Assembly: GCA_052273625.1 (NCBI GenBank)
Contig: DAVZHW010000015.1
Coordinates: forward strand, 1 to 38,341
Direction of reading: 5' to 3'
From: Fimenecus sp052273625
GTDB lineage: Bacteria > Bacillota > Clostridia > Oscillospirales > Acutalibacteraceae
DNA length: 38,341 nucleotides
Each line of letters begins with the position of its first letter. Position 1 is the stretch's first letter. Positions 7,373 to 15,016 of this stretch are shown here, piece by piece. A program made the translations under genes and the position numbers. The notes beneath the pieces are model-generated. The model saw nothing but the letters and a program-made list of their open reading frames with translations, searched no databases and was not told the DNA's origin.

Positions 7373-8704
7373 TTAAACGATGCCCTGTGCCATCATAGCG
7401 TCGGCAACCTTCATAAAGCCTGCAATGTTTGCGCCGACAACAAAGTTATCGGGAACATTGTACTTGTCGCAAGCCTCTTTCATATGATAATAAATGTTTA
7501 CCATAATGCCTTTAAGCTTTGCGTCAACCTCTTCGAAAGTCCAAGAAGAACGAATTGAGTTCTGACCCATTTCAAGAGCAGATGTAGCAACACCGCCTGC
7601 ATTCGACGCTTTACCGGGGATAAAGAGCACCTTGCTCTCAAGCAAAACGTTGATAGCCTCGTTGTCTGTAGGCATATTCGCACCCTCGCACACCGCAAAG
7701 CAGCCGTTGTCTACAAGACGCTTAGCCTGAGCCTTATTGATTTCATTCTGTGTAGCGCACGGGAGAGCTACGTCGCAGGTTACGTTGTCCCAAACTGAGC
7801 CTTCGCTGTAAACTGCTTCGGGATGAGTGTTGACATACTCCTTAATTCTCTTTCTGTCAACCTCTTTGATTTTCTTAACAAGGTCAAGGTCAATTCCGTT
7901 TTCGTCAATGATATAGCCGTTAGAGTCGGAGCATGAAATAACCTTTGCGCCGAGCTGCTGTGCCTTTTCGATTGCATAGATAGCAACATTACCGGAGCCT
8001 GAAACCGCAACTCTTGCGTCCTTTATATCCTTACCGTGATCCTTCAAAAGCTCCTCGGTAATATAAACAAGACCGTAGCCTGTTGCCTCGGTTCTTGCAA
8101 GCGAGCCGCCGAAGCTCAAGCCCTTACCTGTAAGAACGCCCTCTGAACGGTTTGTAAGCTTTTTGTACTGACCGTAGAGATAGCCGACTTCTCTTGCACC
8201 AGTACCGATGTCGCCTGCGGGTACGTCCTCATCTGCACCGACATATTTGAAAAGCTCGTTCATAAATGCCTGACAAAAACGCATAACTTCCATATCGCTC
8301 TTGCCCTTGGGGTCAAAGTCAGAGCCGCCCTTTGCGCCGCCTATCGGAAGTCCGGTAAGGCTGTTTTTGAAAATCTGCTCAAAGCCGAGGAATTTAATAA
8401 TGCTCAAGTTAACGCTCGGATGAAGTCTCAATCCGCCTTTGTACGGACCGATTGCCGAGTTAAACTGAACACGGTAACCTCTGTTTACATGAACTGCGCC
8501 TTTATCGTCAACCCAAGGGATACGGAACATAATCTGTCTCTCGGGCTCAACCAATCTTTCCAAAAGACCTGCTTTTTCATATACAGGATCTGTGTCAACA
8601 ACCGGAGCGAGTGCGTCAAGGACTTCTGTTGCAGCCTGAATGAACTCGGGTTGGTCGGGATTTTTGATTTTTAAGTCTTCCAATACTTTTTGTGAGTAAG
8701 TCAT
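7373..8704 (-). CDS. gdhA: Glutamate dehydrogenase, NADP-type hexameric class
   Basis: A 443-aa protein, the usual length for the hexameric bacterial enzyme that interconverts 2-oxoglutarate plus ammonium and glutamate. Near-identical family blocks include GGAKGGSDFDPKG with the catalytic lysine, CQAFMNEL, and DVPAGDIGTGAREVGYLYGQ. A Rossmann loop VAVSGSGNVA and GKASNAGGVATSALEM follow. I chose the start at 8704 because AGGAGG lies 8 nt upstream; the longer in-frame extension runs through the promoter. It is a single-gene transcript, with its own promoter (8745-8773) and a shared terminator. Confidence 0.95.
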   Translation of the reverse strand: MTYSQKVLEDLKIKNPDQPEFIQAATEVLDALAPVVDTDPVYEKAGLLERLVEPERQIMFRIPWVDDKGAVHVNRGYRVQFNSAIGPYKGGLRLHPSVNLSIIKFLGFEQIFKNSLTGLPIGGAKGGSDFDPKGKSDMEVMRFCQAFMNELFKYVGADEDVPAGDIGTGAREVGYLYGQYKKLTNRSEGVLTGKGLSFGGSLARTEATGYGLVYITEELLKDHGKDIKDARVAVSGSGNVAIYAIEKAQQLGAKVISCSDSNGYIIDENGIDLDLVKKIKEVDRKRIKEYVNTHPEAVYSEGSVWDNVTCDVALPCATQNEINKAQAKRLVDNGCFAVCEGANMPTDNEAINVLLESKVLFIPGKASNAGGVATSALEMGQNSIRSSWTFEEVDAKLKGIMVNIYYHMKEACDKYNVPDNFVVGANIAGFMKVADAMMAQGIV

Positions 8705-8744
8705 TTGGTGGGCCTCCTGCAAGTTAAATAAATTTACAGTCAGA

Positions 8745-8773
8745 ATTATAGCAAAACAACCCTTATCTGTCAA
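8745..8773 (-). promoter_or_regulatory. Sigma-A promoter of gdhA
   Basis: On the minus strand, a perfect TTGACA (8768-8773), 17-nt spacer and perfect TATAAT (8745-8750), ahead of AGGAGG and the gdhA start. A consensus match this good suggests strong expression. Confidence 0.9.
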
Positions 8774-8900
8774 TAAAATGCGTTGATTTTTGCATAATCG
8801 AAAACGATTTCTTGCAAAATGCACTATTGAGGGTTGTGTGTCGATATATTTTTGTGTATATACACAATATTCCGCTAACTGTACATTTTCTATATAAATG

Positions 8901-8929
8901 TTGATATTTAATTCTTATTCTGCTAAAAT
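8901..8929 (+). promoter_or_regulatory. Sigma-A promoter of the HAD/acyl-ligase operon
   Basis: TTGATA (8901-8906), 17-nt spacer, TAAAAT (8924-8929), 28 nt before the start at 8958. It is divergent from gdhA. The rest of the 8774-8900 gap is AT-rich with no other recognisable site. Confidence 0.7.
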
Positions 8930-8957
8930 AGTAAAAATGACGCAACGGGAGGCAGTT

Positions 8958-9551
8958 ATGCAGGCGGATATATACGATTTTGACAAAACGGTTGTGCCCT
9001 TTGACAGCGGCTCTAAATTTGCGATATTCTGCTTTTTAAGGTATCCGTATCTGATTTTTCTGCTTCCGTTTTATATTGCTTTGGCGTTCCTTTTTGCACT
9101 TCGCATTATAAAGCTCGACGGGTTCAAAAAGCATATTTTCTGCTTTATCGGATTTATAAAGCTCGACAAGGCGGTAAAAGCCTTTTGGGATAAATACGAA
9201 AATAAGGTTTTCCCGTGGTTCTTACCCGAAAACAGGGAAAGAACTGCGATTGTCATCAGTGCAAGTCCTGATTTTCTGCTTGAGGAAATCCAAAAAAGAC
9301 TCAGATTTGAGTATCTTTTGTGTACAAGGCACGACAGAAAAACGGGCGAGCTGCTCTATAAAAACTGCCGAAACGAAGAAAAGGTACGCAGGTTTTACGA
9401 GCTGTTCGGCAAGGATAAGCTCGAAGTTATGTGCGTGTATTCTGACAGCTTAAAGAACGATAAGCCGATTTTTTCACTCGGTAAGCGTTGCTTTCATATT
9501 ATGCCCGACGGCGAAAGAAAACAATTTGACTTTAACGAAATTTATCGATAA
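8958..9551 (+). CDS. HAD superfamily phosphatase, subfamily IB (SerB-like)
   Basis: A 197-aa HAD hydrolase. Motif I is DFDKT (7-11) with the nucleophile and general acid aspartates. Motif II is the serine of VISASPDF. A lysine lies in the RHDRKTGEL region, and motif III is VYSDSLKNDKP with the Mg-binding aspartate. A hydrophobic stretch (about 25-50) forms the cap and may sit at the membrane. The start at 8958 follows GGAGG by 5 nt. It precedes an acyl-activating/PlsC fusion by 30 nt. HAD-IB proteins are often linked to PlsC acyltransferases, so a lipid-phosphate substrate is plausible; the actual substrate is unknown. Confidence 0.78.
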   Translation: MQADIYDFDKTVVPFDSGSKFAIFCFLRYPYLIFLLPFYIALAFLFALRIIKLDGFKKHIFCFIGFIKLDKAVKAFWDKYENKVFPWFLPENRERTAIVISASPDFLLEEIQKRLRFEYLLCTRHDRKTGELLYKNCRNEEKVRRFYELFGKDKLEVMCVYSDSLKNDKPIFSLGKRCFHIMPDGERKQFDFNEIYR

Positions 9552-9581
9552 ATATACTATACGGAAAGGTTCGGATTGATT

Positions 9582-12146
9582 ATGAATATCTATGAAGAAG
9601 TACGGAAAATCAATTCCCCGCATCTTAATAAGCGTGCGCTTGCGAAAAAGTTTTCCGACGGCAGACTTGAAACCTATACTTATGGAGAAGCCCTTGATAA
9701 AGCCGACAAATACGCTGAAGCCCTCGCTTCGGCAGGAGTTAAGGAGGGCGACAGAATTGCCATTGCCTCCGAAAGTATGCCTGAATGGGTAATCACCTTT
9801 TTGGCGATTGCAAAGCTCCGCTGTACCTCGGTACTTATCGACGCTTCGCTTTCGGGCGAAGAAATCAAGGAGTTTATCGACAAGGCGGACACAAGAGCCG
9901 TTGCGGCGTCCGAGAGCTGCTATGAAAAGCTCAACAGGCTGCCCGATTATCCCCTCCCCGTTTTCGACATTTATAACGGTGTGTTTTTTGACGGCTCTGT
10001 TAAAAAGCTTTCCTCGGATATTCCGAAATCAACCGACACTGACAGCTCGGTTGCGACGATAATCTATTCCTCGGGTACAACAAGAAAATCCGCTGCGATT
10101 ATGCACTATCACGACTCGCTTATAAACACGACTAAAATGACGCTCAACGTTCAAGGACTCGACAAGGACGACAGATACCTTTCAATCGTTCCGAACAGCC
10201 ATATTTACGGCGTTATCTGCCTTATGCTGGGTCCTGCTCTTTCGGGCGCAGACGCATATTATATCGACGGAATGAGCGCAGACGCTATTTTGGGCGCCTT
10301 CAATGATTATCATCCTACGGTTTTCCTCGGAGTTCCGAAGGCTTATGAGCTGTTTATGACTCAGATAATGAAGAAGATAAATTCAAAGGCACTTACAAGA
10401 ATAATGTTCAAGACATTTTTCCCGATTTGCCTTAAAAAGCGTAAAAAAGACGGAAATATGCTCGGCAAAAAGCTCTTTAAGAGTATTCACGAGGGCTTCG
10501 GCGGTGCGCTTGAATTTTTATGTACCGCAGGCGCACCGACAAAGCAAGAGGTTGCGGAATTTTTCTACGGCACGGGCTTTAATCTTATAATTACCTACGG
10601 CGCTTCGGAGACTAATATTCCCACGATCGGTAACCGTCCCGAAAGTCTTACAACACATTCCTGCGGTGTTCCGTATCCCGATATTCAGACTAAAATCAGC
10701 GATGACGGCGAGCTTCTTATCAAATCTCCTTACTTTATGAAGGGGTATTTCAGAGACGAGCAGCTCACAAGGGAAGCGTTCACGGATGACGGCTGGTTTA
10801 AGACGGGCGACCTCGCTTCGATAGACGAAAACGGTTTTTATTCAATTACGGGCAGAAGCAAGGAGAACATTGTCCTTGCAAGCGGTAAAAAAGCCACTCC
10901 CGAGGATATTGAAGAAAAGTATATCGGAATTGAACACGCAAAAGAGCTTGTAGTCTGCGGTGTTCCCGCTGAAAATGCCGATTATGACGAGGTACACGCA
11001 TTCGTAGTACCCGACAACTTCGACGAAAAAACAGAGTCCGCTATCAAGGACAGATTTCGTGAAATTGCACTTAAGCTTCCGATATATATGAAGATAGCGC
11101 ATTTCCACTTTGTCGATAAAATTCCGAGAACGTCAATTCAGAAGCCGAAGAGGTTTTTGTTAAAGCAGGCGGCTATTGACGAGCGAAGCGGCATTGAAAA
11201 CGAAAATGTGAAGTCCGATAAAAACAATAAAACAACCTTAACAGGTGTAGTGAAAATTGTTTGTGAGGTTGCAAATGCAGACGAAGGCGACGTAACCGAA
11301 AGCACCGTGATTTTCAGAGACCTTGCAATCGACTCGCTTTCTGCTATCAACCTTGCGGTGCAGATTGAGGACAAGTTCGGTAAAAATATCGAGCCTTATT
11401 ACAATGACACAATGACCGTCGGCGACATAGTTGATTTAATCGACGGAAAAGAGGGTAAGGCGGTTGTCAAGGAGATTGACGCAAGCCTCTATCCGCTGGA
11501 TAAGGACGATAAGGATTACAAGCGCTTCAAGTTCTTTAAGAATTTGGCGAAATCACTTTATCACATTCATTTTTACGGCGAAGAGGTTATGGATAACGAC
11601 AAGGGCTTTGTTGTCTGTGCAAACCACGTTTCAAAAATAGACTTCCTGTACATTGCTTCGGCTATGAGCAAGGAAAGATACAAGAAAACCTGCGTTATGG
11701 CTAAAAAAGAGCTTTTCAGAGACGATTGGTTCTCTACGAGAATGATAAAGTCAACAGGTATGGTGCCCGTTGACAGAAGCGGTATGAATATGAACATCAT
11801 GAACAACATCTGCAAAAGGCTCAAGGAGGATTGGTGCGTTGTTATTCATCCCGAGGGCACAAGAAGCGAGGACGGAATTTTCAGAACGATGAAAAGCGGC
11901 GCCTGCGTGCTTGCAAGCGATACCGGAGTGCCGATCATCCCCGTTTATATTGACGGTGCGTTTGAAATTTTCCCCAAGGGCAAGAAAATAATGAGCTTCT
12001 ACAATTGGAAGAAAATGAAGCCGTTCAGAGTAAACGTGCTTTTCGGCGAGCCGATAAGCTCACAGGGAATTACCGTCGAGGAGCTTGCAGACAAGGTACA
12101 GACAGCAATTCTTGCCTTACAGGACAAGGCAAAGTCAATGAAATAA
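9582..12146 (+). CDS. Three-domain fusion: AMP-dependent acyl synthetase, acyl carrier domain, PlsC acyltransferase
   Basis: An 854-aa cytosolic/membrane-associated protein. Residues 1 to about 530 are an AMP-binding adenylase: phosphate loop YSSGTTRKSA (162-171), TYGASE (338-343), TGDLASID (408-415), and IPRTSIQKPKRF near 515-525 with the adenylation lysine. Residues about 550-625 are a carrier domain, whose LAIDSL places the phosphopantetheine serine at about 585. Residues about 660-854 are a PlsC/LPLAT domain with NHVSKID (681-687) and HPEGTR (756-761). One chain could therefore activate a fatty acid, hold it as a thioester and pass it to a lysophospholipid-type acceptor. This resembles E. 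coli Aas, but with its own carrier. GGAAAGG precedes it; a TTG at 9576 is an alternative start. Confidence 0.85.
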   Translation: MNIYEEVRKINSPHLNKRALAKKFSDGRLETYTYGEALDKADKYAEALASAGVKEGDRIAIASESMPEWVITFLAIAKLRCTSVLIDASLSGEEIKEFIDKADTRAVAASESCYEKLNRLPDYPLPVFDIYNGVFFDGSVKKLSSDIPKSTDTDSSVATIIYSSGTTRKSAAIMHYHDSLINTTKMTLNVQGLDKDDRYLSIVPNSHIYGVICLMLGPALSGADAYYIDGMSADAILGAFNDYHPTVFLGVPKAYELFMTQIMKKINSKALTRIMFKTFFPICLKKRKKDGNMLGKKLFKSIHEGFGGALEFLCTAGAPTKQEVAEFFYGTGFNLIITYGASETNIPTIGNRPESLTTHSCGVPYPDIQTKISDDGELLIKSPYFMKGYFRDEQLTREAFTDDGWFKTGDLASIDENGFYSITGRSKENIVLASGKKATPEDIEEKYIGIEHAKELVVCGVPAENADYDEVHAFVVPDNFDEKTESAIKDRFREIALKLPIYMKIAHFHFVDKIPRTSIQKPKRFLLKQAAIDERSGIENENVKSDKNNKTTLTGVVKIVCEVANADEGDVTESTVIFRDLAIDSLSAINLAVQIEDKFGKNIEPYYNDTMTVGDIVDLIDGKEGKAVVKEIDASLYPLDKDDKDYKRFKFFKNLAKSLYHIHFYGEEVMDNDKGFVVCANHVSKIDFLYIASAMSKERYKKTCVMAKKELFRDDWFSTRMIKSTGMVPVDRSGMNMNIMNNICKRLKEDWCVVIHPEGTRSEDGIFRTMKSGACVLASDTGVPIIPVYIDGAFEIFPKGKKIMSFYNWKKMKPFRVNVLFGEPISSQGITVEELADKVQTAILALQDKAKSMK

Positions 12147-12151
12147 GAGTG

Positions 12152-12195
12152 AATACATCCGAGAAAATTTTAACGCTTCTCGGGTGTATTTTTTT
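12152..12195 (+). terminator. Terminator of the HAD/acyl-ligase operon
   Basis: A 14-bp stem (12152-12165 with 12177-12190, one G·T pair) with an 11-nt loop and a T run at 12189-12195. Confidence 0.9.
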
Positions 12196-12216
12196 ACAAA
12201 ATTTATGTGTTTTCGG

Positions 12217-12245
12217 TTGACACGGGCGATTAAATATTGTATTAT
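12217..12245 (+). promoter_or_regulatory. Sigma-A promoter of the surface-protein gene
   Basis: Perfect TTGACA (12217-12222), 17-nt spacer, TATTAT (12240-12245), about 65 nt before the start at 12310. Confidence 0.8.
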
Positions 12246-12309
12246 ATAGAGGACAGAACGGTGGATTATGTCTATCGAAAAATTTTGAGGATTACAGAGG
12301 TAATTATTT

Positions 12310-13113
12310 ATGAAAAAGTTTGCTACTGTTTTACTTTCGATTTGTTTAGTATTTTCAATGTGCGTCGCTTCTTTTGCGGCAGTACCGGATCTTACTTACA
12401 CAAGCAAAGCTACAATCGCTATCAGAGAGGTTGTCAGAGATCTTGGCGCTAACCCGTCAGACGCTGACCGTGAGGCTGCCGCAAAGGCAATCATCACAAT
12501 TCTTGAAGAAAACGGCGCAGAGACAAAGGGCGACCTTCGCACTTCTGCCGACACTCTTCTCGAAAAGGGCATTATTGACAAGCCTCTTTACACCGCAATA
12601 AACACAATTATCGACAAGGCCGAGGCTGATGAGCAGGATAAGGCTCAGGCTATCCTTGATCAGATGAAGGCTATTATGAACGACAGCTCCCTTTCGGCTA
12701 CCGAAAAGATTACAAAGATGTACGAGCTTATTAAGGACTTGCCCGCTGAGGAAGTTCAGAAAATTCTCGACGCTGCTAAGGAAAAAGGCATTATCGACGA
12801 GGAAACCTACAATAAGCTTTCAGACCTCTTTAACGGTAACGGCAAGATTGAAATCCCCGATATTTCCGGTGACGGCGTCAAAGACCTTGTTACAAAGATT
12901 CTTGGCAAACTCGGAATCGGCGACGGAAACGGCGATAACAAGGATGACAACAAGGGCAATAACAACAGCGGTTCGGGTTCAGGCTCAAACAAGAGCGACT
13001 TCGAGGGTGGCAATGCTAAGACAGGCGACTATGCAATCGCTTCTGTTGCAGGCGTAGCAGCAATCGCAGGTGCAGCACTTGTTCTTACAAGAAAAAAGAA
13101 CGACGATAAATAA
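12310..13113 (+). CDS. Secreted helical surface protein with an LPXTG-like NAKTGD sorting signal
   Basis: A 267-aa exported protein of unknown function. A Sec signal peptide (1 to about 24, cleavage near SFAA) is followed by about 170 residues of acidic/alanine-rich helix-forming sequence. It contains two similar segments, LLEKGIIDKPLYTAINTI and AKEKGIIDEETYNKLSDL, which suggests an internal repeat. A Gly/Asn/Ser-rich linker spans about 203-231. The C-terminus has NAKTGD (235-240), a hydrophobic span and a basic RKKNDDK tail, the layout of a sortase signal with threonine-glycine retained but the leucine and proline replaced. No sortase is in the window. It is monocistronic, with its own promoter and terminator, and AGAGG lies 9 nt before the start. 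Confidence 0.75.
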   Translation: MKKFATVLLSICLVFSMCVASFAAVPDLTYTSKATIAIREVVRDLGANPSDADREAAAKAIITILEENGAETKGDLRTSADTLLEKGIIDKPLYTAINTIIDKAEADEQDKAQAILDQMKAIMNDSSLSATEKITKMYELIKDLPAEEVQKILDAAKEKGIIDEETYNKLSDLFNGNGKIEIPDISGDGVKDLVTKILGKLGIGDGNGDNKDDNKGNNNSGSGSGSNKSDFEGGNAKTGDYAIASVAGVAAIAGAALVLTRKKNDDK

Positions 13114-13127
13114 TTCTCAAAAAAATA

Positions 13128-13160
13128 AAAAGCGGTCTTGATTTCAAGGCCGCTTTTATA
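13128..13160 (+). terminator. Terminator after the surface-protein gene
   Basis: A 13-bp stem (13128-13140 with 13145-13157, one G·T pair) with an ATTT tetraloop and a T-rich right side. It overlaps a possible coaX promoter. Confidence 0.8.
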
Positions 13161-13167
13161 TTATACT
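13138..13167 (+). promoter_or_regulatory. Possible coaX promoter overlapping the terminator hairpin
   Basis: TTGATT (13138-13143), 18-nt spacer, TATACT (13162-13167), giving a leader of about 10 nt before the start at 13183. The -35 box sits inside the terminator stem. This is the only match I see in the short gap. Confidence 0.4.
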
Positions 13168-13182
13168 ATGCATGGTGATTTT

Positions 13183-13947
13183 ATGATTATAACAATTGAT
13201 ATAGGAAATACTAACATAACCTTCGGCGTGTTCGACAATGACAATATAGTCTTTGTTTCAAGGCTTGCCACTCAACGCAACCTCACACCCGATCAATATG
13301 CAGTTGAATTTTCTAACATATTTGCATTACACAAGGTTGACACTTCACTCATTGACGGCGCTATAATCAGTTCGGTTGTTCCCGAGCTTACGCAAACGCT
13401 CAAACAGGCTATTTCCCCGATTTGTGAGAAATGTATTGTAATTGCACCGGGTGTTAAAACAGGTCTTGATATACAAATTGACAACCCTGCACAGTTAGGC
13501 GCCGACCTTGCGGCAGGTGCGGTAGGAGTTGCGGAAAATTATCCCCTCCCCGCCTTTGTAATTGACCTCGGCACAGCGTCAAAGCTTTATGTTGTCAATG
13601 AGAAAAAGGCTTTCTGCGGCGGTCTTATCGCTCCCGGAATTGCAATTTCTCTCAATGCGCTTACAGAAACAAGCTCGCAGCTTCCGACAATCGCACTCAA
13701 CGCACCGAGTAAGGCTTGTGCTAAAAACACGGTTGAATGTATGCAGTCGGGCATTATTCTAGGTACTGCATCAATGATTGACGGTATGATTGACAGGTTT
13801 GTTGACGAGGTGGGTACTCCCTCGGTAATTGTTGCAACAGGCGGACTTTCATCGTTTATCGTCAAAGAGTGCAAGCACGACATAGTATATGACAACGACC
13901 TTATCTTAAAGGGATTAAAGGCTATTTACGATAAGAACAGCAAGTAA
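13183..13947 (+). CDS. coaX: Type III pantothenate kinase
   Basis: A 254-aa ASKHA-fold kinase catalysing the first step of CoA synthesis (pantothenate to 4'-phosphopantothenate). The phosphate-1 motif is DIGNTN (6-11), the aspartate block is GADLAAGAVG (106-115), the phosphate-2 block is DLGTASK (128-134), and GGLIAPGI and ATGGLSSFI follow. The usual DxGTATT reads DLGTASK here, a mild deviation at the second threonine. The start at 13183 follows a GGTGA ribosome site and begins the first beta strand; an upstream in-frame start at 13138 lies inside the terminator hairpin. It is followed, after a 184-nt structured gap, by an ECF S component that may import pantothenate. Confidence 0.92.
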   Translation: MIITIDIGNTNITFGVFDNDNIVFVSRLATQRNLTPDQYAVEFSNIFALHKVDTSLIDGAIISSVVPELTQTLKQAISPICEKCIVIAPGVKTGLDIQIDNPAQLGADLAAGAVGVAENYPLPAFVIDLGTASKLYVVNEKKAFCGGLIAPGIAISLNALTETSSQLPTIALNAPSKACAKNTVECMQSGIILGTASMIDGMIDRFVDEVGTPSVIVATGGLSSFIVKECKHDIVYDNDLILKGLKAIYDKNSK

Positions 13948-13977
13948 TTTTAATTCATCAAAAGCAATACATAAGGC

Positions 13978-14113
13978 GTGAGTTACAGCGTTTTGCGTAA
14001 TATCACAATGCCGAGTGTTTGTTTTACGGTTGCACTTTTCCTTAAAGTACAGCCCATAAATATTTTAAGTGCGTTGCACCCGTGGAATTTTTTCCGAGCC
14101 ATAAAGGGGCAAC
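13978..14113 (+). other. Structured leader between coaX and the ECF S-component gene
   Basis: Two hairpins can be drawn. The first (13978-14006) pairs GTGA/TCAC and TTAC/GTAA. The second (14073-14113) pairs GTTGC and CCC with GGG and GCAAC around an inner GGAA-TTTT-TTCC hairpin, and ends 8 nt before the AAAGGAG ribosome site of the next gene. It matches no riboswitch class I can recognise (THF, TPP, FMN and preQ1 considered). A regulatory role is inference. Confidence 0.35.
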
Positions 14114-14131
14114 AGCGAAAGGAGTTTTATT

Positions 14132-14728
14132 ATGGCAAAAAGTAAAAAGATGAGTAAAGAGCAGTCGCTCAAGCTCGCAATCGGCGGCATTTTAACCGCT
14201 ATTGTAATCGTGTTGCAATTTATCGGTTCATCAATCAAGTTCGGAACCTTCTCAATTTCATTGATTTTGATTCCCATTGTTCTCGGTGCTGCTCTCTGCG
14301 GTCCGATCGTCAGCGCTTGGTTGGGTTTTGTTTTCGGTGTAGTTGTTTTGCTCTCGGGCGACGCAGGACTTTTCCTTACTATCAGCGTTCCCGGAACTGT
14401 CGCAACCGTACTTCTCAAGGGTACACTTTGCGGACTGTTTGCAGGTCTTGTATTTAACGCATTGAAAGACAAAAATATGACTCTTGCAACAATCCTTGCG
14501 GCAATCGTAGCACCTGTTACGAACACAGGCGTTTTCCTTTTAGGATGCCGTATTTTCTTCTTTGACGCTGTCAGAGAATGGGGCGTCGGCGAGGGTTTTG
14601 AAAGCGTATCAAAGTATATGCTCGTTGGTTTTGTCGGCTTCAACTTCTTGTTTGAGCTTTTGACAAACGTTGTTCTTTGCCCGATAGTTGTTAGAATTAT
14701 CGAAGCAACGAAAAAGACAAATAAATAA
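14132..14728 (+). CDS. ECF transporter S component, probably pantothenate-type
   Basis: A 198-aa integral membrane protein with about six helices, the usual size and hydropathy of an energy-coupling-factor substrate-binding subunit. The ISLILIPIVLGAALCGP segment and the long glycine/alanine-rich helices are typical. A short basic N-terminus precedes helix 1. It would dock on a shared EcfAA'T module; a candidate module is encoded at 31354-33830. AAAGGAG lies 7 nt before the start. Adjacency to coaX makes pantothenate the best guess for substrate, but the substrate cannot be read from sequence. It ends at a bidirectional terminator. Confidence 0.75.
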   Translation: MAKSKKMSKEQSLKLAIGGILTAIVIVLQFIGSSIKFGTFSISLILIPIVLGAALCGPIVSAWLGFVFGVVVLLSGDAGLFLTISVPGTVATVLLKGTLCGLFAGLVFNALKDKNMTLATILAAIVAPVTNTGVFLLGCRIFFFDAVREWGVGEGFESVSKYMLVGFVGFNFLFELLTNVVLCPIVVRIIEATKKTNK

Positions 14729-14743
14729 GTACGCATACACATA

Positions 14744-14784
14744 AAAACACGGTAGTCTTTCCTTTTCAAAGACTACCGTGTTTT
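14744..14784. terminator. Bidirectional terminator
   Basis: A perfect 17-bp stem (14744-14760 with 14768-14784) with a 7-nt loop and A/T-rich flanks. It separates the plus-strand S-component gene from the convergent prmA group. Confidence 0.95.
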
Positions 14785-14785
14785 G

Positions 14786-15016
14786 TTATTTATTCAGTTC
14801 ATCAACGTATTTGCAAGCCGAAAAAGCCGCCGTTGTGCCGTCCGCCATTGCCGTAGTAATTTGACGGATTTTCTTTTTTCTGCAATCGCCTGCCGTGAAA
14901 ATTCCGCCTCTATCTGTACGCATATCCTCATAGGAAATTATGAATCCGTTTTCGTCAGGCGTAAGCAAGGCGTTATTTGTTATATCACTTTTTAACAAGC
15001 TTTTCAGTCTTAACAT
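14786..15016 (-). pseudogene. C-terminal remnant of thioredoxin reductase (trxB)
   Basis: A 76-aa reading frame whose last 60 residues match only the C-terminal end of a low-molecular-weight thioredoxin reductase. ENGFIISYEDMRTDRGG leads into GIFTAGDC, the FAD-contacting motif, and then IRQITTAMADGTTAAFSA. The N-terminal FAD loop, the NADPH domain and the redox CxxC are all absent, so it cannot be a working reductase. Its ATG overlaps the prmA stop by one base (TGATG), so it could still be translated by coupling. Most simply it is the survivor of a deletion that joined trxB to prmA; a repurposed mini-protein is the alternative. Confidence 0.75.

Noticed and set aside
13948..14131. Known riboswitch upstream of the S-component gene
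   Set aside because: I compared it by eye with the THF, TPP, FMN, preQ1 and ZTP cores and found none. Only generic hairpins remain, listed as an uncertain leader.
14065..14769. 234-codon minus-strand frame opposite the S-component gene
   Set aside because: The plus-strand frame encodes a convincing membrane protein with a good ribosome site. The antisense product is low-complexity and spans the bidirectional terminator.
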